64,000 bases of DNA from Solenopsis invicta (GCF_016802725.1 NC_052668.1:6864501-6928500), one strand, 5' to 3'. Numbered from the stretch's first letter, positions 33,759-45,285 are shown. The notes: generated by a model not told the origin, from the letters alone. Made by a program: numbers and translations.

Positions 33759-34796
33759 TCATGAATCTTCTTTGTTCTTTGCAAACTCTTTACTTTTCGT
33801 TGTCTTTCTGTCTTGTGCCAGCTTCATCTTCTCGTAAGTGCGTAGACGTTCCTTGAAATCAGTGAAATCCTTTGCTCCGTATAGCAGTACTTTATTAGTC
33901 TCTTCGTCGGTAATTCCATCGATGATATATTGGATGACAGATTCCTTATCAATGTTACCTCGTGAACGAAGCTCCTTCATGGATAAGTAATATTCTTGTA
34001 CGCTCTCTTCTTTTTTCATTTTTCTGGTTGCAAGCATTCGATGTATCTCGGCACTACTGATTTTGGAACTGAATTCATCCTCGAGTATCGTCTTGAGTTT
34101 TTTCCAGTTTTTAATTACGCCTTCACTTTGCAAAAAGGTCTTGGCTGCGCCTTTTAAAAGCTTTCTTGCAAAAACTAATTTTTGCATGCTGTTCCATTCA
34201 AATAACATAGCGGTATCTTCAAAGTCGGCAATCCATTGCTCAACTGGATAATCATCACTTCCATCAAAAGTACGGACTGAGTCCTCCACGTCCTTAAAAT
34301 TTACAGCAAAGTTTACCTTACTTCTCTTCCGTTTTTCACGTCTACGATTTTCAGAGTGATCACTATCTGTTTGATCATCTGAATTGTCGTGAGATGCACT
34401 TTGACTATTATCACTGTGCTGAGAGACGTCTTCATCAGCGTCATCATCTTCTTCTCCGTCCTCGTCTTGGCTTTCGTTTGGTACGAGACTATTGACGTCC
34501 ATGAGTGCACGAATAACACGCACCCGCAACTCTTCTCTAATACCGGTGTAACATAGACCAAGCACGTTGCACATTGAAGTTAGGTCTCCAACGTTAAAAT
34601 TGTTAGAGTATTCAAACTTTGCTCAATATTCGTTAGATTCATCCTGAAATGTGAATCCAGAAAATTCTCGCAGTTTACGTCGACTAGTTCTATCTCCTTC
34701 TTCTTCAAATATCAGCTTGAGTAATGCCTGTATTGCAGGACAAGATGCAGTCTTAATTTTATCTCTTATGGACTCAATTTGTTCCAAATTCTCCAT
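33759..34796 (-). pseudogene. Gypsy gag, interrupted by TGA
   Basis: The probable start is the ATG at 34794-34796 (MENLEQIESIRDK). The frame meets a TGA at 34623-34625 and then stays open for 271 more codons to a second TGA at 33759-33761. Gag and the zinc-knuckle/pol frame share the same phase across that stop. Residues after the first stop include a long Asp/Ser/Glu-rich spacer, then NFKDVEDSVRTFDG and YPVEQWIADFEDTA, typical of the capsid region of insect gypsy gag. Both stops could be mutated codons. Confidence 0.85.
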
Positions 34797-35204
34797 TTCT
34801 GATTTTTATACAAGCAGATACTTTAATTGTGATAGACAATGATATGGCCAGCTAATATTCGAGAATGTATTATGGCGTTCTCTCACTCGCGCTTCAATCA
34901 TATATATTTGTCGTCGCTACTTACTACTTTTAGCGAGCGGTAGTCTCTCTTTACCTCCTCTGCAGAAAGAACAATGTTGTCGTCTTAATGCTTCTGCCAC
35001 GTCTTTAACAAAAGCTCGTACACAATTCTCTCTTTAGAAGAAATATTGCTACGCTGTCGTTGCTCACGTCGTCTCCTTCTTATGTGTCATCTTTCTCGTC
35101 TTCACGCGCCGTCTATATCGTCTTTATGCGCCGTCTCTTTCTTCTCCTCGTGTTGCTTCTTTCGTCCTCGTACCTCTTTTCCCTTTCTTATTTCTTTTCG
35201 CACG

Positions 35205-35222
35205 GATCCCGGACAAGCCCCC
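35205..35222 (-). promoter_or_regulatory. Primer binding site, tRNA-Pro type
   Basis: On the minus strand, three bases inside the 5' LTR, the sequence TGGGGGCTTGTCCGGGAT differs by one base from the tRNA-Pro primer site known from murine leukaemia virus. It would pair with the 3' end of tRNA-Pro to start minus-strand DNA synthesis. Confidence 0.85.
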
Positions 35223-35226
35223 AATT

Positions 35227-35457
35227 TGTAGGAATCAGGAATGATCCACTACGATTAGTCTTACAAATGGTATGTTTATTGTATTAGACTATTACAGTAC
35301 ATAGGCGTAAAAGAACAAAAAGGATCACACGACTGCTTGGTCAAACGAGCCAGGCTAAGCTAAACTGCACTTCTTGCGCGAGAGAGAACTTTCTAACTCT
35401 TATTGCCTAGCGCCAATGCGCCACCTATATCTATCGCTTACCGATACTCTTCCCACA
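35227..35457 (-). repeat. 5' LTR of the gypsy element
   Basis: A 231-bp TG...CA repeat almost identical to 30266-30496. As the upstream LTR in the direction of transcription it should hold the promoter, which I cannot pinpoint. Confidence 0.95.
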
Positions 35458-35461
35458 TATT

Positions 35462-35986
35462 ATAATAAATACCTACAATCTACTTAAAAGTTCAATTAAC
35501 ATTTACTAGCAATCGTAATTTTTTGTTTCTTAGTATTGGATTACTCACGCTTTTACGCTTTTTTTAAAGGATACACCGTAATGCGATGGTTTTCAACTAT
35601 AATTTTACTTACAAGTTCCAACCTTCTAATATACGATTATAAAATGAAATGGCAATAACAATTGATGAAACTTTGTAATTTTGACAAATATGTGAACAAA
35701 GTTACGGCAAATGCAGGATAATTTTTGAAAAATTATAACTTTCTTAAAAATTATTATAGAGAATTGATTCAGAAAAAAATTAAAGTTAAAGATCCTATTT
35801 TTATTTAAAAAATGTTCCGTTAATTTGAATTCATAATTTAATATTAATTTTGCAACATAAATAGTGCTTACTTTTATGATATAAAATTAGCAGATGATAT
35901 AGGATTTTCAATAATTATAGCTTCAATTCCGTGAGTTTAATAAATTTTAATACAAATTTAGTATTGAAAAGTAAAAATTGCATCTT

Positions 35987-36018
<32 letters not shown>

Positions 36019-36082
36019 CTACGTATGTACACGTAATGCGACATTTCTATAATAACACAAAAATCAAACACTTTTATAATAT
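35462..36082. other. AT-rich spacer
   Basis: No gene or repeat recognised. Confidence 0.5.
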
Positions 36083-36323
36083 TGTTACGCCCGATATTGA
36101 TGGTTCATTGCGTGAACGGCTAGCTAGCCGAATATCAATATAGGATCGATGATCAACCGACAGCTGTTGACGTTCTATTGTTTTGTCTTAACGTTTTGTC
36201 TTTGTATTGAACAATTTAAAATAAAATCGTTAATTTATAAAGCCTGCTTTGTCATTTTTTAAACGCGAGTGCTATTGCAGCTCTGTAAGTACGAAGTGAA
36301 ACCATCCCTTCAAGGACGTAACA
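36083..36323. repeat. Solo LTR, 241 bp
   Basis: A TGTTACGCCCGATATTG start and a GGACGTAACA end are flanked on both sides by ATAT (36079-36082 and 36324-36327), a 4-bp target duplication. The interior is much richer in GC than its surroundings and includes an AATAAAATCG signal, suggesting plus-strand transcription. No internal domain remains, which is the product of LTR-LTR recombination. Confidence 0.8.
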
Positions 36324-36327
36324 ATAT

Positions 36328-38089
36328 TAATACAAAGTTGAAAACTACTAATACTGTGCAAATATATCGATAAAATAAAATATTATAAAAAATAAAAATT
36401 AACAAAAAGTCACCCTCAATCATTTCTGAGCACATAATAAGCCCTAGTCATAAATTTAACAGGAATAAAATCGAGATTTTAGACAATAAATCTTTATATA
36501 AAAAAAAGATTAATATGTGAGTTAATTCACACAAAAAGATAAAAACACGGGCTCAACAAACAAAGTGACACAGAGATTTCTCCGAGGTTTATCTTCCAGT
36601 GATTAATAGTTTATCTCACTTAGAATACTTCTTTACCCCGTTTTCACTTCTTAACTTGCACTATGTCCTTCCAAAGTTCCCTTGTTTTCTAACAGTCTGA
36701 ACAGAAACGTCACGTAGATTACCACGAGCGAGCGTCATGAGAGTTGTTTTATCATTTTAAGTTAAAGACTGTTCTGAATGACACTTGGACCGTCAAGAAT
36801 GAAGTATTTCTTGTTAATTACGTCTTCATAATAACTATTTTATTTAATAATTTCCCATATTTTGCTCACTTTTTCAATTATTTTTTTTTTGTTTGACACG
36901 TTAATTGTCTTAATTATTTACTTCTAATTTTAGCACTTTCACCAGCTAACCTGGGATCAGTCGTGCGCTGTTAGGTAAAAAATTCACACCGACCTAACTA
37001 TTTAAATAACGGCAATTAAAAAGTGCCACTGCAGTGCAATATTCTCCTACCAACAAAGTTTTTTAGGCGGGGTATAAACGCATGTAGCACGTACTATATC
37101 GGCGTATGCAATGGGAGAAATTTTGCTCGAACGCGAGTGACCCCACGATGACTAGTAAGCATTAAAATTTTTAAACTTTTTTGATGCTATAAAAAAGACA
37201 AAACAATTAAAATATAATTTTTAAAGCTTTAAAAATTTAGTTTTGTCATTATAAACATCTGATCCTTTTGTATTTACTTTATGTTCAGAAATGGGAGGAA
37301 AAATTACTCTTTAAAATCAACTATGATAGTAAATAGTAGTATACACGGAACGTTAAAAACGCTCCGGGGATAACAAATTTTAATTCTGAGAATAGACTTT
37401 CGACTCTTACTTGGCTGGTATCATCAGAACAACCATAATTTGTACAATTCTAGTTATACTTTTTTAATAATTAGTATTACTTTTTATAATTACTATAATA
37501 ACGTTAAAAAAACCCGAATCGAAAATTGTACCAAAAAAACCAATTTTTTTACCGTAAACTAAACAAAACAGGCGTACGCTGTAAAGCTTTTATTATAACA
37601 TAATTTTTCATACAAATTACAAATTTAATATTATATTATTAATATACAGCGCGATCTCACAAAGTAAGCACTGAATAAAAATCAATCAGCACCACGAAAA
37701 AGCGACAATAATGAACTTCAAGAAATCGAGTATCAATGCAATGTACTTTTCAGATAGGAGAAAATGTTTTCAAATTGGTTACAATTCCAGTCTATTAGCC
37801 TACACAATGTTTCAATTTTGGTTTTGGTTTCGGTTTGGTTCGGGTCCCTGATGTAAATACATATTGAATCATGTAAATATAAATATATGTTCAGGTTATG
37901 GAATACCACGATATTCACAAACTTGTACTGATGGTAACCAAAGCTAATTCTTTGCAACCTGTTTAATCAATAATGTGAAAACTAATAGTTAGTAGTTACT
38001 TTGTTGTCATAAGAATAAAAATTCCGTTTCAAAAACAACAGAAAATTTTACAGATACATATGTGTACATATATATAAGTGTTTATTGTT
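36328..38089. other. AT-rich spacer
   Basis: No gene. 37000-37150 is slightly richer in GC without a recognisable frame. 37480-37860 resembles the block at 29800-29960 (GGTTACAATT, GGTTTTGGTTTCGGTT). Confidence 0.45.
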
Positions 38090-38901
38090 CCCCTTAGAGC
38101 TGCAATCTTTGATACAGAATTACATACAAAACAACACTTATCTTATACTTAAACGCTACCTTAAACCTATCTTAAACCTAAAACGCTCGCCATACACACA
38201 TACGCCCTGGACCTCCGCTTTCGTCACAAGCTAGTTGTTCCTCCATGCCCTTTACTTTTATTACTTTCTAACATCATTTTCAGGCTACTCATTCATTCCC
38301 CCTTTTATCCCTTATACATATTCCATACTTACACCTTACACACGCTCTCTCTCATCCATCTTTCATTTTCTCTCTCCGTCCCCTTCTCCAACCCCTCTAT
38401 CCAGCTCTCTTCCCCCTTCCTCTCCCTCTCCAGCTCCCTCATCCAATTTTTTCCCTCTCCCTTCTCCCCAAAATCCAACTACTTCCAAATACTTCCTGCC
38501 AACTCTCCCCTCTCCTTTCTCTCCAATTTCTGCATTCCTCTTACACGTCTTCCCACGACTCAGTCTTTCTTCCGTAAAACCTACATTCCTTCCCCCCCCC
38601 CCCAATATGTCCCCTCCCTCATCTCGTTTCCTAGCCTGTACCTTGCCACCCTCCTCCACCTACTTCTCCTCCACCCTTTCTTTAGGTATGCCGGTACTCC
38701 TCTACTCTTCACCCCACCGTACTATTTGTTGTATTTTGATTCCACTATCCTCTCTCATCTCTCCTCCTCCTGCATCTTCTCTTCCTTCCTCTATATCTTC
38801 TCTTATACTCCTCCCCCCCCTCTTTCTCCCACATGCCTACCCTCCTTGTATCCACTTCTCTTTCCTGAAAAAGCCTTTTGTTTTTCCACTCTGATTAACC
38901 C

Positions 38902-41633
38902 CTATCCCTTTCTGCCCTTTTTTTTATCTCGACCAAGCATCTCCTTGTCAACTCCCTCCCTGCCTTTCTCCAACCTTTTCTCGAACCCCCACGTTTTTCT
39001 TGCCGTTCTACTCCTCATCAATTCTCTCCTCAACTCCTCCCTTACCAAATAGCCCGGCGTCCTTTCATTAACATCTATCTCAAAACCTCCCTTGTATCCT
39101 CTCCACCTCCTCTCTCTCCTTCCACCCTGAATCTCCGCCCCATATCCTATCACTGTCCAGATCAATCTATCAAATAACCATACCCCCCTTCTCTAGTCCT
39201 TACCATATCTCCTTTTTCTAATCCCCCACACCTGCCCCATCACACTTGCAGCTTTCCTTATTCTGTCCCTCACATGTGCCTTTTGCCCCTCATTCATCTG
39301 GAACCTACATCCCAGATAGGTACAAATTCCTTCACCTCCTCTATCCTCCTGTCCTTCCATTTCTAGTTTACGTTCTTCTTCCTTCCTCCCTCTTTCCTAA
39401 ATCTCATTGTTTTTGTCTTTCCAGCATTCACTTCCAAACTTTTCCCATCTATATAGTTCTCCAGCCTCTTCATCATAGTCCTCATTTCCTCTCTTCTTCC
39501 GCCATCAAAACAATATTGTCCGCATATAACATTGAATATATCCTGTCTTCCCCCAACATCACACCCCCCACTTCACCTTCCTTATCTTGTCTTCCAGGTC
39601 CGCCAATATTATGTTGAACAACAATAGACTGAATGGGCACCCTTGCCTCACTTCTCTCACCGTCCCAAAACTACCCTCTTCTTCTCCCCCTACCATCACC
39701 CTACATTTCGTCTCTCTCAATAGCTTTTCCATCTTCTCCTCCAGCCCCTCTCTCACCCCTCTACCCTTCATAGCATCCACCACCTTATTTCTGCCCACTG
39801 AGTCAAATACCGTTTTCAAATCTAAATAGTTCAAATAATGCCACCAGCTGTCCTATCTGTCCCTTTTACAGCATCTCCTTCTTCTCCATCTCCCTCCCTA
39901 GCCTCTTCACCAGCACCGCCGCATATACTTTGTATATCGTTGGCATCAGCGTCACATCCCTATATTCATTTACCCTTTTCCCCTCCCTTTCTTGACTGTG
40001 GGTATTATAACTCCGTCCTTCTACTCTTCCGGCCATCCTTCCCCTCTCCATATCCTATTGCACAGTCTCCACACCCAATCCGTTACTCTTTCTCTCCCCC
40101 ATACTTCCATACCTCGTTGGGTATCCTATCTATCCCCATTGTCTTGCCATCTTTTAATTCCTTCATCACCCCTGCTATCTCCTCTTCCTATATCCTTCTC
40201 TCTATTCGACCTTTCCCCTCTCCCCATCCCCATCACTACTTTTCCATCTACCTCTACCAGTAACTCTCTAAAATATCTCCCCCACTCCCCATCTCTATAT
40301 CCTTATTCACTTGTTTTCTCTTTTTCCTCTTTTTCTTTACCACTTCCCAAACTTGCCCTTTCTGTATCGCTCCCTCTACTATCTTTTCCCATCTTCTATT
40401 CTCCTCCTCCTTTCTTTTGCACAATTTTTTGTACTCCCTCTTCTTACTTCTATATCCTCCTCCTTCTTCTCCTCTTCTCCTCCATTGTCTCAGCTCTTTC
40501 CTCAGCTCTCTCTTCACGTCTCGACATTCCTCGACCCACTATCTATCTGGTCTCTCCCTTCCCTTCCCTTCCATCTCACCCTCAACTTTCTTCAACACCT
40601 ACCTCACTTTACTCCCCATTGCCCTTGAGTCTTCCTCCATCCTTCTTTCCTTCTTCTCCACTTCCCCCAGCTTTTCCTTAAATCTCTCTTTTCCCTCATT
40701 CCATACCTCCCATAAATTTTTTCCCTCACCCCTTTTCCTTCCTTCCTTTCCTCCACTTTCCTTCATGCAGACTATTACTGGGTGATGATCCGACTCTACA
40801 TTCTACCTTACCTTCATCTTTCAAATCTCATCTTTGTCCTTTTCTCTCACCAACACATAGTCTATCATCATTTCCTCTCTTCTTACCGTGTAATGTCGAT
40901 TCTCCTCCTTTATTCCCCCTTATTCCCCCGTTTAAAATGATTCATCCTTTTTCCCAATACAATCTAATAATTTCCACTCTTCCCTATTTATCTTCTTATC
41001 CTTCAATTTTCTACTTCCCTCTTCTTTCCTCCACATACTCCCTCTTTCCTCTGTCCTTGCATTAAAATCCCTCCCCCCACCCTAATTCTTGTTTTCTAAT
41101 TCTGCCCCCGTTCTTCCACCCAACCTTTTAAGCCCTCTGACCTTTCCTCCATGTCTCCATTCATATACACTTCTACTACTCTCCATCTCGTTTTTCCGCA
41201 CCTCAGTTTTCCTACCATAATTCACTCCCCCCTTTTTTCCTCTATCCCCCTTTCTACTAATTCTTTCCTAATCTCCATTAACATCCCTCTCATCACCCTT
41301 CCCTTTTTATTCCTCCTACTTGCCTCCTGCATCCTCCAAACGTAGCTTCTCGGCGACTTACTTCTCACCCTGCACCTTTCTCTCCACCCATGTTTCCATC
41401 ATTACTATAACGTCCCACCTCTCCAGTTTTCTCCAAAAATCCTCCTCTTTCCCCCAAAAGCCTGCCACATTCCAAAACACAATCCTCACCCACTTACCCT
41501 CTCCCTGCTGTACTTTCTTTACTCTCCTATCTTTTTCCCCTACCCTTCTCTCCCTCTCCCAGTCCTTTCTCCTTACTTTGCCTTTCACCTTTACTTCCCC
41601 CGACACCCTTTCATTCCTACCATGCCCTCCCAC
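38902..41633 (-). pseudogene. ORF2 fragments of the second LINE
   Basis: The endonuclease fragment reads IVFWNVAGFWGKEEDFWRKL and VIVMMETWVER with the catalytic glutamate. Later fragments give EYRDVTLMPTIYKVYAAVL (39866-40051), YLDLKTVFDSVGRNKVV and VRQGCPFSLLLF (39559-39834), then GYLVREELRRELMRS (38902-39165). Comparison with the first copy shows clear homology and different residues at many positions, so these are two subfamilies and not duplicates. Confidence 0.85.
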
Positions 41634-41695
41634 TTTCTTTCCTTCCTATCTTTTAACCCTCTCTTCTCTTTTTCTCAAAACCACCAAACGTCTAT

Positions 41696-41945
41696 TCTAG
41701 TCTTGAGGCTTTCGTGGCCATTGCTATTGTTAACCGAGAGGTTTTTCGGATGGATGCCAGTTGCGTATTGGGCACTTTGCCGACGTGTCACAAACATTGC
41801 AGCTTGCATCATCAGGGCTCCGATATTGAGCTCCCTTCGGTTGTGGTGGTCCTTATATATCCCCGTTGCGCCCGGTGGGGGTTGAAGTGAAGAGTTTGAC
41901 TTGGTCAGCCAATCGGAGCGTTTTGATTGACCGGCCGGTCAATTA
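41696..41945 (-). repeat. Penelope pseudo-LTR, copy A
   Basis: Starts TTCTAGTCTTGAGGCTTTCG and runs to GACCGGCCGGTCAATT. The palindrome GACCGGCCGGTC is shared with copy B. The hammerhead-like core reads CTGATGATGCAAGC on the minus strand, but the GAAAC box has changed. Confidence 0.85.
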
Positions 41946-42725
41946 AAAAACCCGGGAGAACGGTATGCCAAATAGGATTTACTTGATGGCCTTTGTCGCA
42001 GTTGAAGTTGTTAGGATGTTTCAAGATTTCCAGACCTTCCCGATATTTTCTGGCAAAGTAGCCTTGTGATGGGGCCAACATGGTAGACTTATCATACTGC
42101 ACGGCATGTCCAGTCTCCATCCAATGTTCCGTCAAGGCTGATTGTGAAAAGTGGCTGTGTTTGGCACACCTCTGGTGTTCCTTGATCCGTGTACTGATCT
42201 TTCTCCCGATTTCTCCTATGTACACTTTTCCGCAGACGCAAGGTATGTCTTGTACACACCTGGTGCTTCCAGGCTTGGTCTTTGATCCTTGGGGTTAGGG
42301 AGTAATTGAGCAATTTTCTTCTGGGGTTTGAAGATAACTCTGATGTTATGCTTACTCAAAATTCTGCCTATGCGCTCTGTTGTACTTTGAAGATACGGAA
42401 GAACAGCCGTCATTTTCCTTTCTCTTTCTTCATCCAGATTTTCGGTGTCGTTGGGACTGAAGATCTTATTTTTCAATCTCTTGGTTATCTGATTAATGTT
42501 CTTGCTGTTGTACTCATTCCTAGTCAAAGTCTGATTAAGATGTTGTAACTCCTCATCCAGGAACGTTGGTTCAGAAACTGTGAGAGCTCTGTATACCAAA
42601 GAGCTGATAACTGAATTCTTTTGTGAAGGATGGTGATGGAAGGTTGCGTGAAGATATCGGTCAGTGTGGGTTGGTTTTCGGTAAACCTGATGGCCTAAGG
42701 TACCATCTCCGTTTCTTCGAACCAA
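41905..42725 (-). pseudogene. Penelope RT C-terminus and GIY-YIG endonuclease
   Basis: The frame at 42216-42725 covers the region after the RT with KPTHTDRYLHATFHHHPSQK. It passes by frameshift into 41905-42225, which starts YIGEIGRKISTRIKEHQR. This is the GIY-YIG motif with the conserved arginine, and ALTEHWMETGH follows. The endonuclease nicks target DNA for priming. A CXC-type zinc motif before it, common in Penelope, is not clear here. Confidence 0.87.
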
Positions 42726-42752
42726 TACGTCTAGGAAGGGAATTTGGTTTTC

Positions 42753-43604
42753 CTATTCTATCTCCATTGTAAACTTAATGTTTGGGTGTTGGGCGTTGAG
42801 AAAAGCGAGGAAGGGTGGGAGAGTTTCTTTGCCGTGGCTCCATATAACAAATGTGTCATCTACGTATCGGAACCACGTGGAAGGTTTGAGGGGTGCGTTT
42901 TTCAGAATTTTGTCTTCAAGATGTTCCATGAAAATGTTTGCAATAATGGGTGAAACAGGGGATCTCATTGCTGCTCCAGAGGTTTGTTCAAAGAACTCTC
43001 TTTGAAACTGGAAATAGGTCGAGGTTAGGCAATGTTCTATTAGTGGGACGAAGTTAGCCGGCAGTTTGTCAGACTTTTTGATAATGTCCAATGTATTCTG
43101 GACCGGGACATTTGTAAACAATAAAACCACAACAAAACGTACCAGGATGTCATAGGGTTTCCTTTTGATCTTTGTAATTTTGTTCACAAAATCAATAGAA
43201 TTCTTGATGTGAGATCCATTGTGACCAGTAAGTTTTTGAAGTTGTTTGGTGAGGTAGCAGACCAACTGGTAGGAGAGTCCTCCGATGTTGCTAACGATAG
43301 GGCAAAAGGGGACCAATTCCTTGTGAATCTAGGGGAGGCCGTAGAATCTGGGAGCCGACAATTCCCGGGGGGTAAAGTATTTGGTAATTTCAGGAGGGAG
43401 GCCTGAATTCTTAAGCAGAACGGATGTTTTTTTCTTTATGGTGGATAATGGGTTCCGTTTCAGTTTTCTATAAACGCTGCAATCCGAGAGCATAACATTG
43501 ATCTTATTACAGTAATCTTCTTTGTCCATTACTACTGTGGCATTTCCTTTATCCGCCGATAGAATTAGAATGTTGTTGTTCTGTCTCAAATTTCGGAGTG
43601 CCAA
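42753..43604 (-). pseudogene. Penelope reverse transcriptase core
   Basis: The frame at 43329-43604 shows NNILILSADKGNATVVMDKE and ends at RFYGLP. The frame at 42753-43316 gives NKITKIKRKPYDILVRF, then PIIANIFMEHLE and FRYVDDTFVIW with the YVDD catalytic pair. One frameshift near 43320 separates them. The first-aspartate block expected near 43160 is altered. Confidence 0.9.
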
Positions 43605-43831
43605 GCGTTCTTCTCTGCAAATGTTTTGGCTGGGTGGTTTAGCCTTGCGGAGGATGTTGACTGCTCATTGTCTAATGTCGTTGCTTGCTTCGGGTGGGAG
43701 GCGGAAGATAGCCGTCTCAATTTGGCTGATAATTTCTTCCGTAGGAATACTTGTGGGGGTGACAGCAAAATTGTGTCCTTTTCAAAGTAATGACACTTCG
43801 GATGGGGACAGGATATGACTGCTGAAGTTCT

Positions 43832-44386
43832 TCACTGTGTGTGTTGGAAGTGGAGATCCAGCCTGTGAGAAATCTTCTTGTATTTCTCCTCCTGTTTTCG
43901 TTTTCTCACCTTGGCAGAACGGACAGCCTGTTCGTGTGTAATACGGTCCAGTGTTTGCCACAGCTCTGGCTTTAGTGAGTCAGCAAGCAAAAGGTGTAAT
44001 CCAAGAAGCTTTTGGGAGGTACTGGCTATACTTCTTTTGGTTGCCAAGATCTTTTCCTTGACTAACCGTAGAGATGCTTGTTGAAGGATAACTTTTGCTT
44101 GGATGGAGGTAGGCAAAGGGTTTTTTAATTGAAAGCATTTAGGTAGCACTCGATGGTCACGGCATCGTTTTAGAAATGCTAAGGAACACAGTTGGACGTG
44201 CAAGGACTTCCTGAGTTTGATAAATAAGTTTACCAACCCTAGAATAGCCTCTCCGTGAAGGCGTTTTATTCTAGTCTTGAGGCTTTCGTGGCCATTGCTG
44301 TTGTTAATCGAAAGGGTTTTCGGATGGATGCCACGTGCGTGTTGGGCACTTTGCCGACGTTTTGCAAACATTGCAGCTTGCATCAT
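43832..44386 (-). pseudogene. Penelope N-terminal region
   Basis: A 184-residue basic frame contains ALAFLKRCRD-like residues (CSLAFLKRCRDHRVLPKCFQ) and LHLLLADSLKPELWQTLDRI, matching the region preceding the Penelope RT. Its beginning overlaps pseudo-LTR copy B. No function beyond RNA or template binding can be inferred. Confidence 0.65.
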
Positions 44387-44533
44387 CAGGGCTGAGAGTT
44401 CCGATATTGAGCTCCCTTCGGTTGTGGTGGTCCTTATATATCCCCGTTGCGCCCGGTGGAGGTTGGGGTGGGGAGTTTGACTTGGTCAGCCAATCGGAGC
44501 GTTTTTATTGACCGGCCGGTCAATTAAAAGACT
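44269..44533 (-). repeat. Penelope pseudo-LTR, copy B
   Basis: A direct repeat of copy A, diverged by small substitutions. It includes a segment GAGAGTT missing from copy A. Confidence 0.85.
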
Positions 44534-44713
44534 CAAACTCAAACTCCCTACCCCAACCGCTACCGGGCGCAACGGGGATATATAAGGACCACCACAACCG
44601 AAGGGAGCTCAATATCGGAGCTCTCAGCCCTGATGATGCAAGCTGCAATGTTTGCGAAACATCGGCAAAGTGCCCAACTCGCACGTGGCATCCATCCGGA
44701 AACCCTCTCGGTT
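44534..44713 (+). repeat. Inverted third copy of the Penelope terminus
   Basis: From AACTCCCTACCCCAACC to AACCCTCTCGGTT the sequence is the complement of copies A and B, forming a long hairpin with copy B around the GACCGGCCGGTC palindrome region. Confidence 0.85.
44617..44668 (+). ncRNA. Hammerhead-ribozyme-like core in the Penelope terminus
   Basis: CTGATGA (44630-44636) is followed by GCAAGC/GTTTGC arms of a stem II, then GAAAC (44656-44660), ATC and GGC. GCC before the CTGATGA can pair with that GGC as stem I, and stem III would be minimal. Penelope elements of many animals are known to carry hammerhead motifs in their pseudo-LTRs. A single unpaired T after CTGATGA departs from the consensus. 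Copies A and B keep CTGATGA but have lost the GAAAC box. Confidence 0.4.
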
Positions 44714-44714
44714 A

Positions 44715-45059
44715 CCAAACGTCTATCATCACCTTGTTTCCTCCTACCCATACTCTTGCCCGTCTTCTCTCCTCCTCCTTTCCTACCTTCTTAATCTTCC
44801 ACTTCACTTGTCTCTCCTTCCATGTTAAATCGACCTCTATACATACCCTTTCCTCTCTCAACCCCTCTTTCTTTCTCATCACCTCCTTTTTTTCTCCTTC
44901 TGATCTGAAGCTCACCACTGCAAAACCCCCTTGCTCCTCTCGCCTTGTTTTCACCTCTCTCACCTTCTCCACTCCCACCTCCGCTCCCACTCTTTTCAAT
45001 ATATCTTCCACTATACTCCTCGCGTCTTTCCCCCCTGTTTTATATTCCGTTGTAGCCAC
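44715..45059 (-). pseudogene. ORF1 fragment of the second LINE
   Basis: A 115-residue frame with GAEVGVEKVREVKTRREEQG and FAVVSFRSEGEKKEVM aligns with residues about 220-300 of the intact ORF1 at 5999-7078. It is cut on one side by the Penelope insertion and on the other by the 5' truncation. Confidence 0.75.
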
Positions 45060-45125
45060 CCTCCTCCTTCTTTCTTTTCTATCCCTCCCCTCCTACATGT
45101 CCTCCATCTTCCTCTTTCTTCTAGC

Positions 45126-45285
45126 CCTTATATGTATATGTATGTATTTTTACGTAATTTTTAGAAATATGTTGAATATTAATTGTAACTTTAATCTAGC
45201 TTGAAGGCTTTAAATATGGCATTAAAGTAATATAATTAAATTAATTTTGATGACAAATATCTTCTAGCAGTATACATATGTATAC
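45126..45285. other. AT-rich spacer
   Basis: No feature recognised apart from (TATG)n-like sequence around 45131-45150. Confidence 0.5.

Larger units (their letters stand above)
30266..35457 (-). mobile_element. Ty3/gypsy LTR retrotransposon with two LTRs
   Basis: Two 231-bp LTRs flank gag and pol in the order gag, zinc knuckles, protease, RT, RNase H, integrase. A 4-bp target duplication TATT occurs at 30262-30265 and 35458-35461. The LTRs differ at about seven positions (roughly 3%), which points to a fairly recent insertion. There is no envelope gene. Despite the young LTRs the coding region carries several stops and frameshifts. No obvious polypurine tract precedes the 3' LTR. Confidence 0.95.
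41696..44713 (-). mobile_element. Penelope-like element with 13-bp target duplication
   Basis: ACCAAACGTCTAT occurs at 41683-41695 and 44714-44726. Between them lie a GIY-YIG endonuclease, a Penelope reverse transcriptase and an N-terminal region on the minus strand. The first about 250 bp repeats in direct orientation at 44269-44533, and a third, inverted copy (44534-44713) closes the right end. This tandem-plus-inverted terminal layout is typical of Penelope elements, whose pseudo-LTRs arise during template switching. Frames are broken in several places. Confidence 0.92.
38090..45125 (-). mobile_element. Second purine-skewed LINE, split by a Penelope element
   Basis: On the minus strand, fragments occur in the same order as in the full-length LINE at 5451-10589: ORF1 RRM-like part (44715-45059), endonuclease start (41358-41633), the linker (40254-40517), RT (39559-40051) and C-terminal region (38902-39165), with the 3' end near 38090. 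Frames are short and much decayed. The 5' end is truncated within ORF1. The Penelope insertion at 41696-44713 falls between ORF1 and ORF2. The plus strand is correspondingly C/T-rich throughout. Confidence 0.88.

Noticed and set aside
38235..41700. Long Pro/Ser/Leu-rich plus-strand frames, up to 229 codons
   Set aside because: They are the complement of the second purine-skewed LINE; the minus strand carries the endonuclease and RT motifs.
42080..43818. Plus-strand frames within the Penelope element
   Set aside because: The GIY-YIG and YVDD motifs are on the minus strand; plus-strand frames are shadows.
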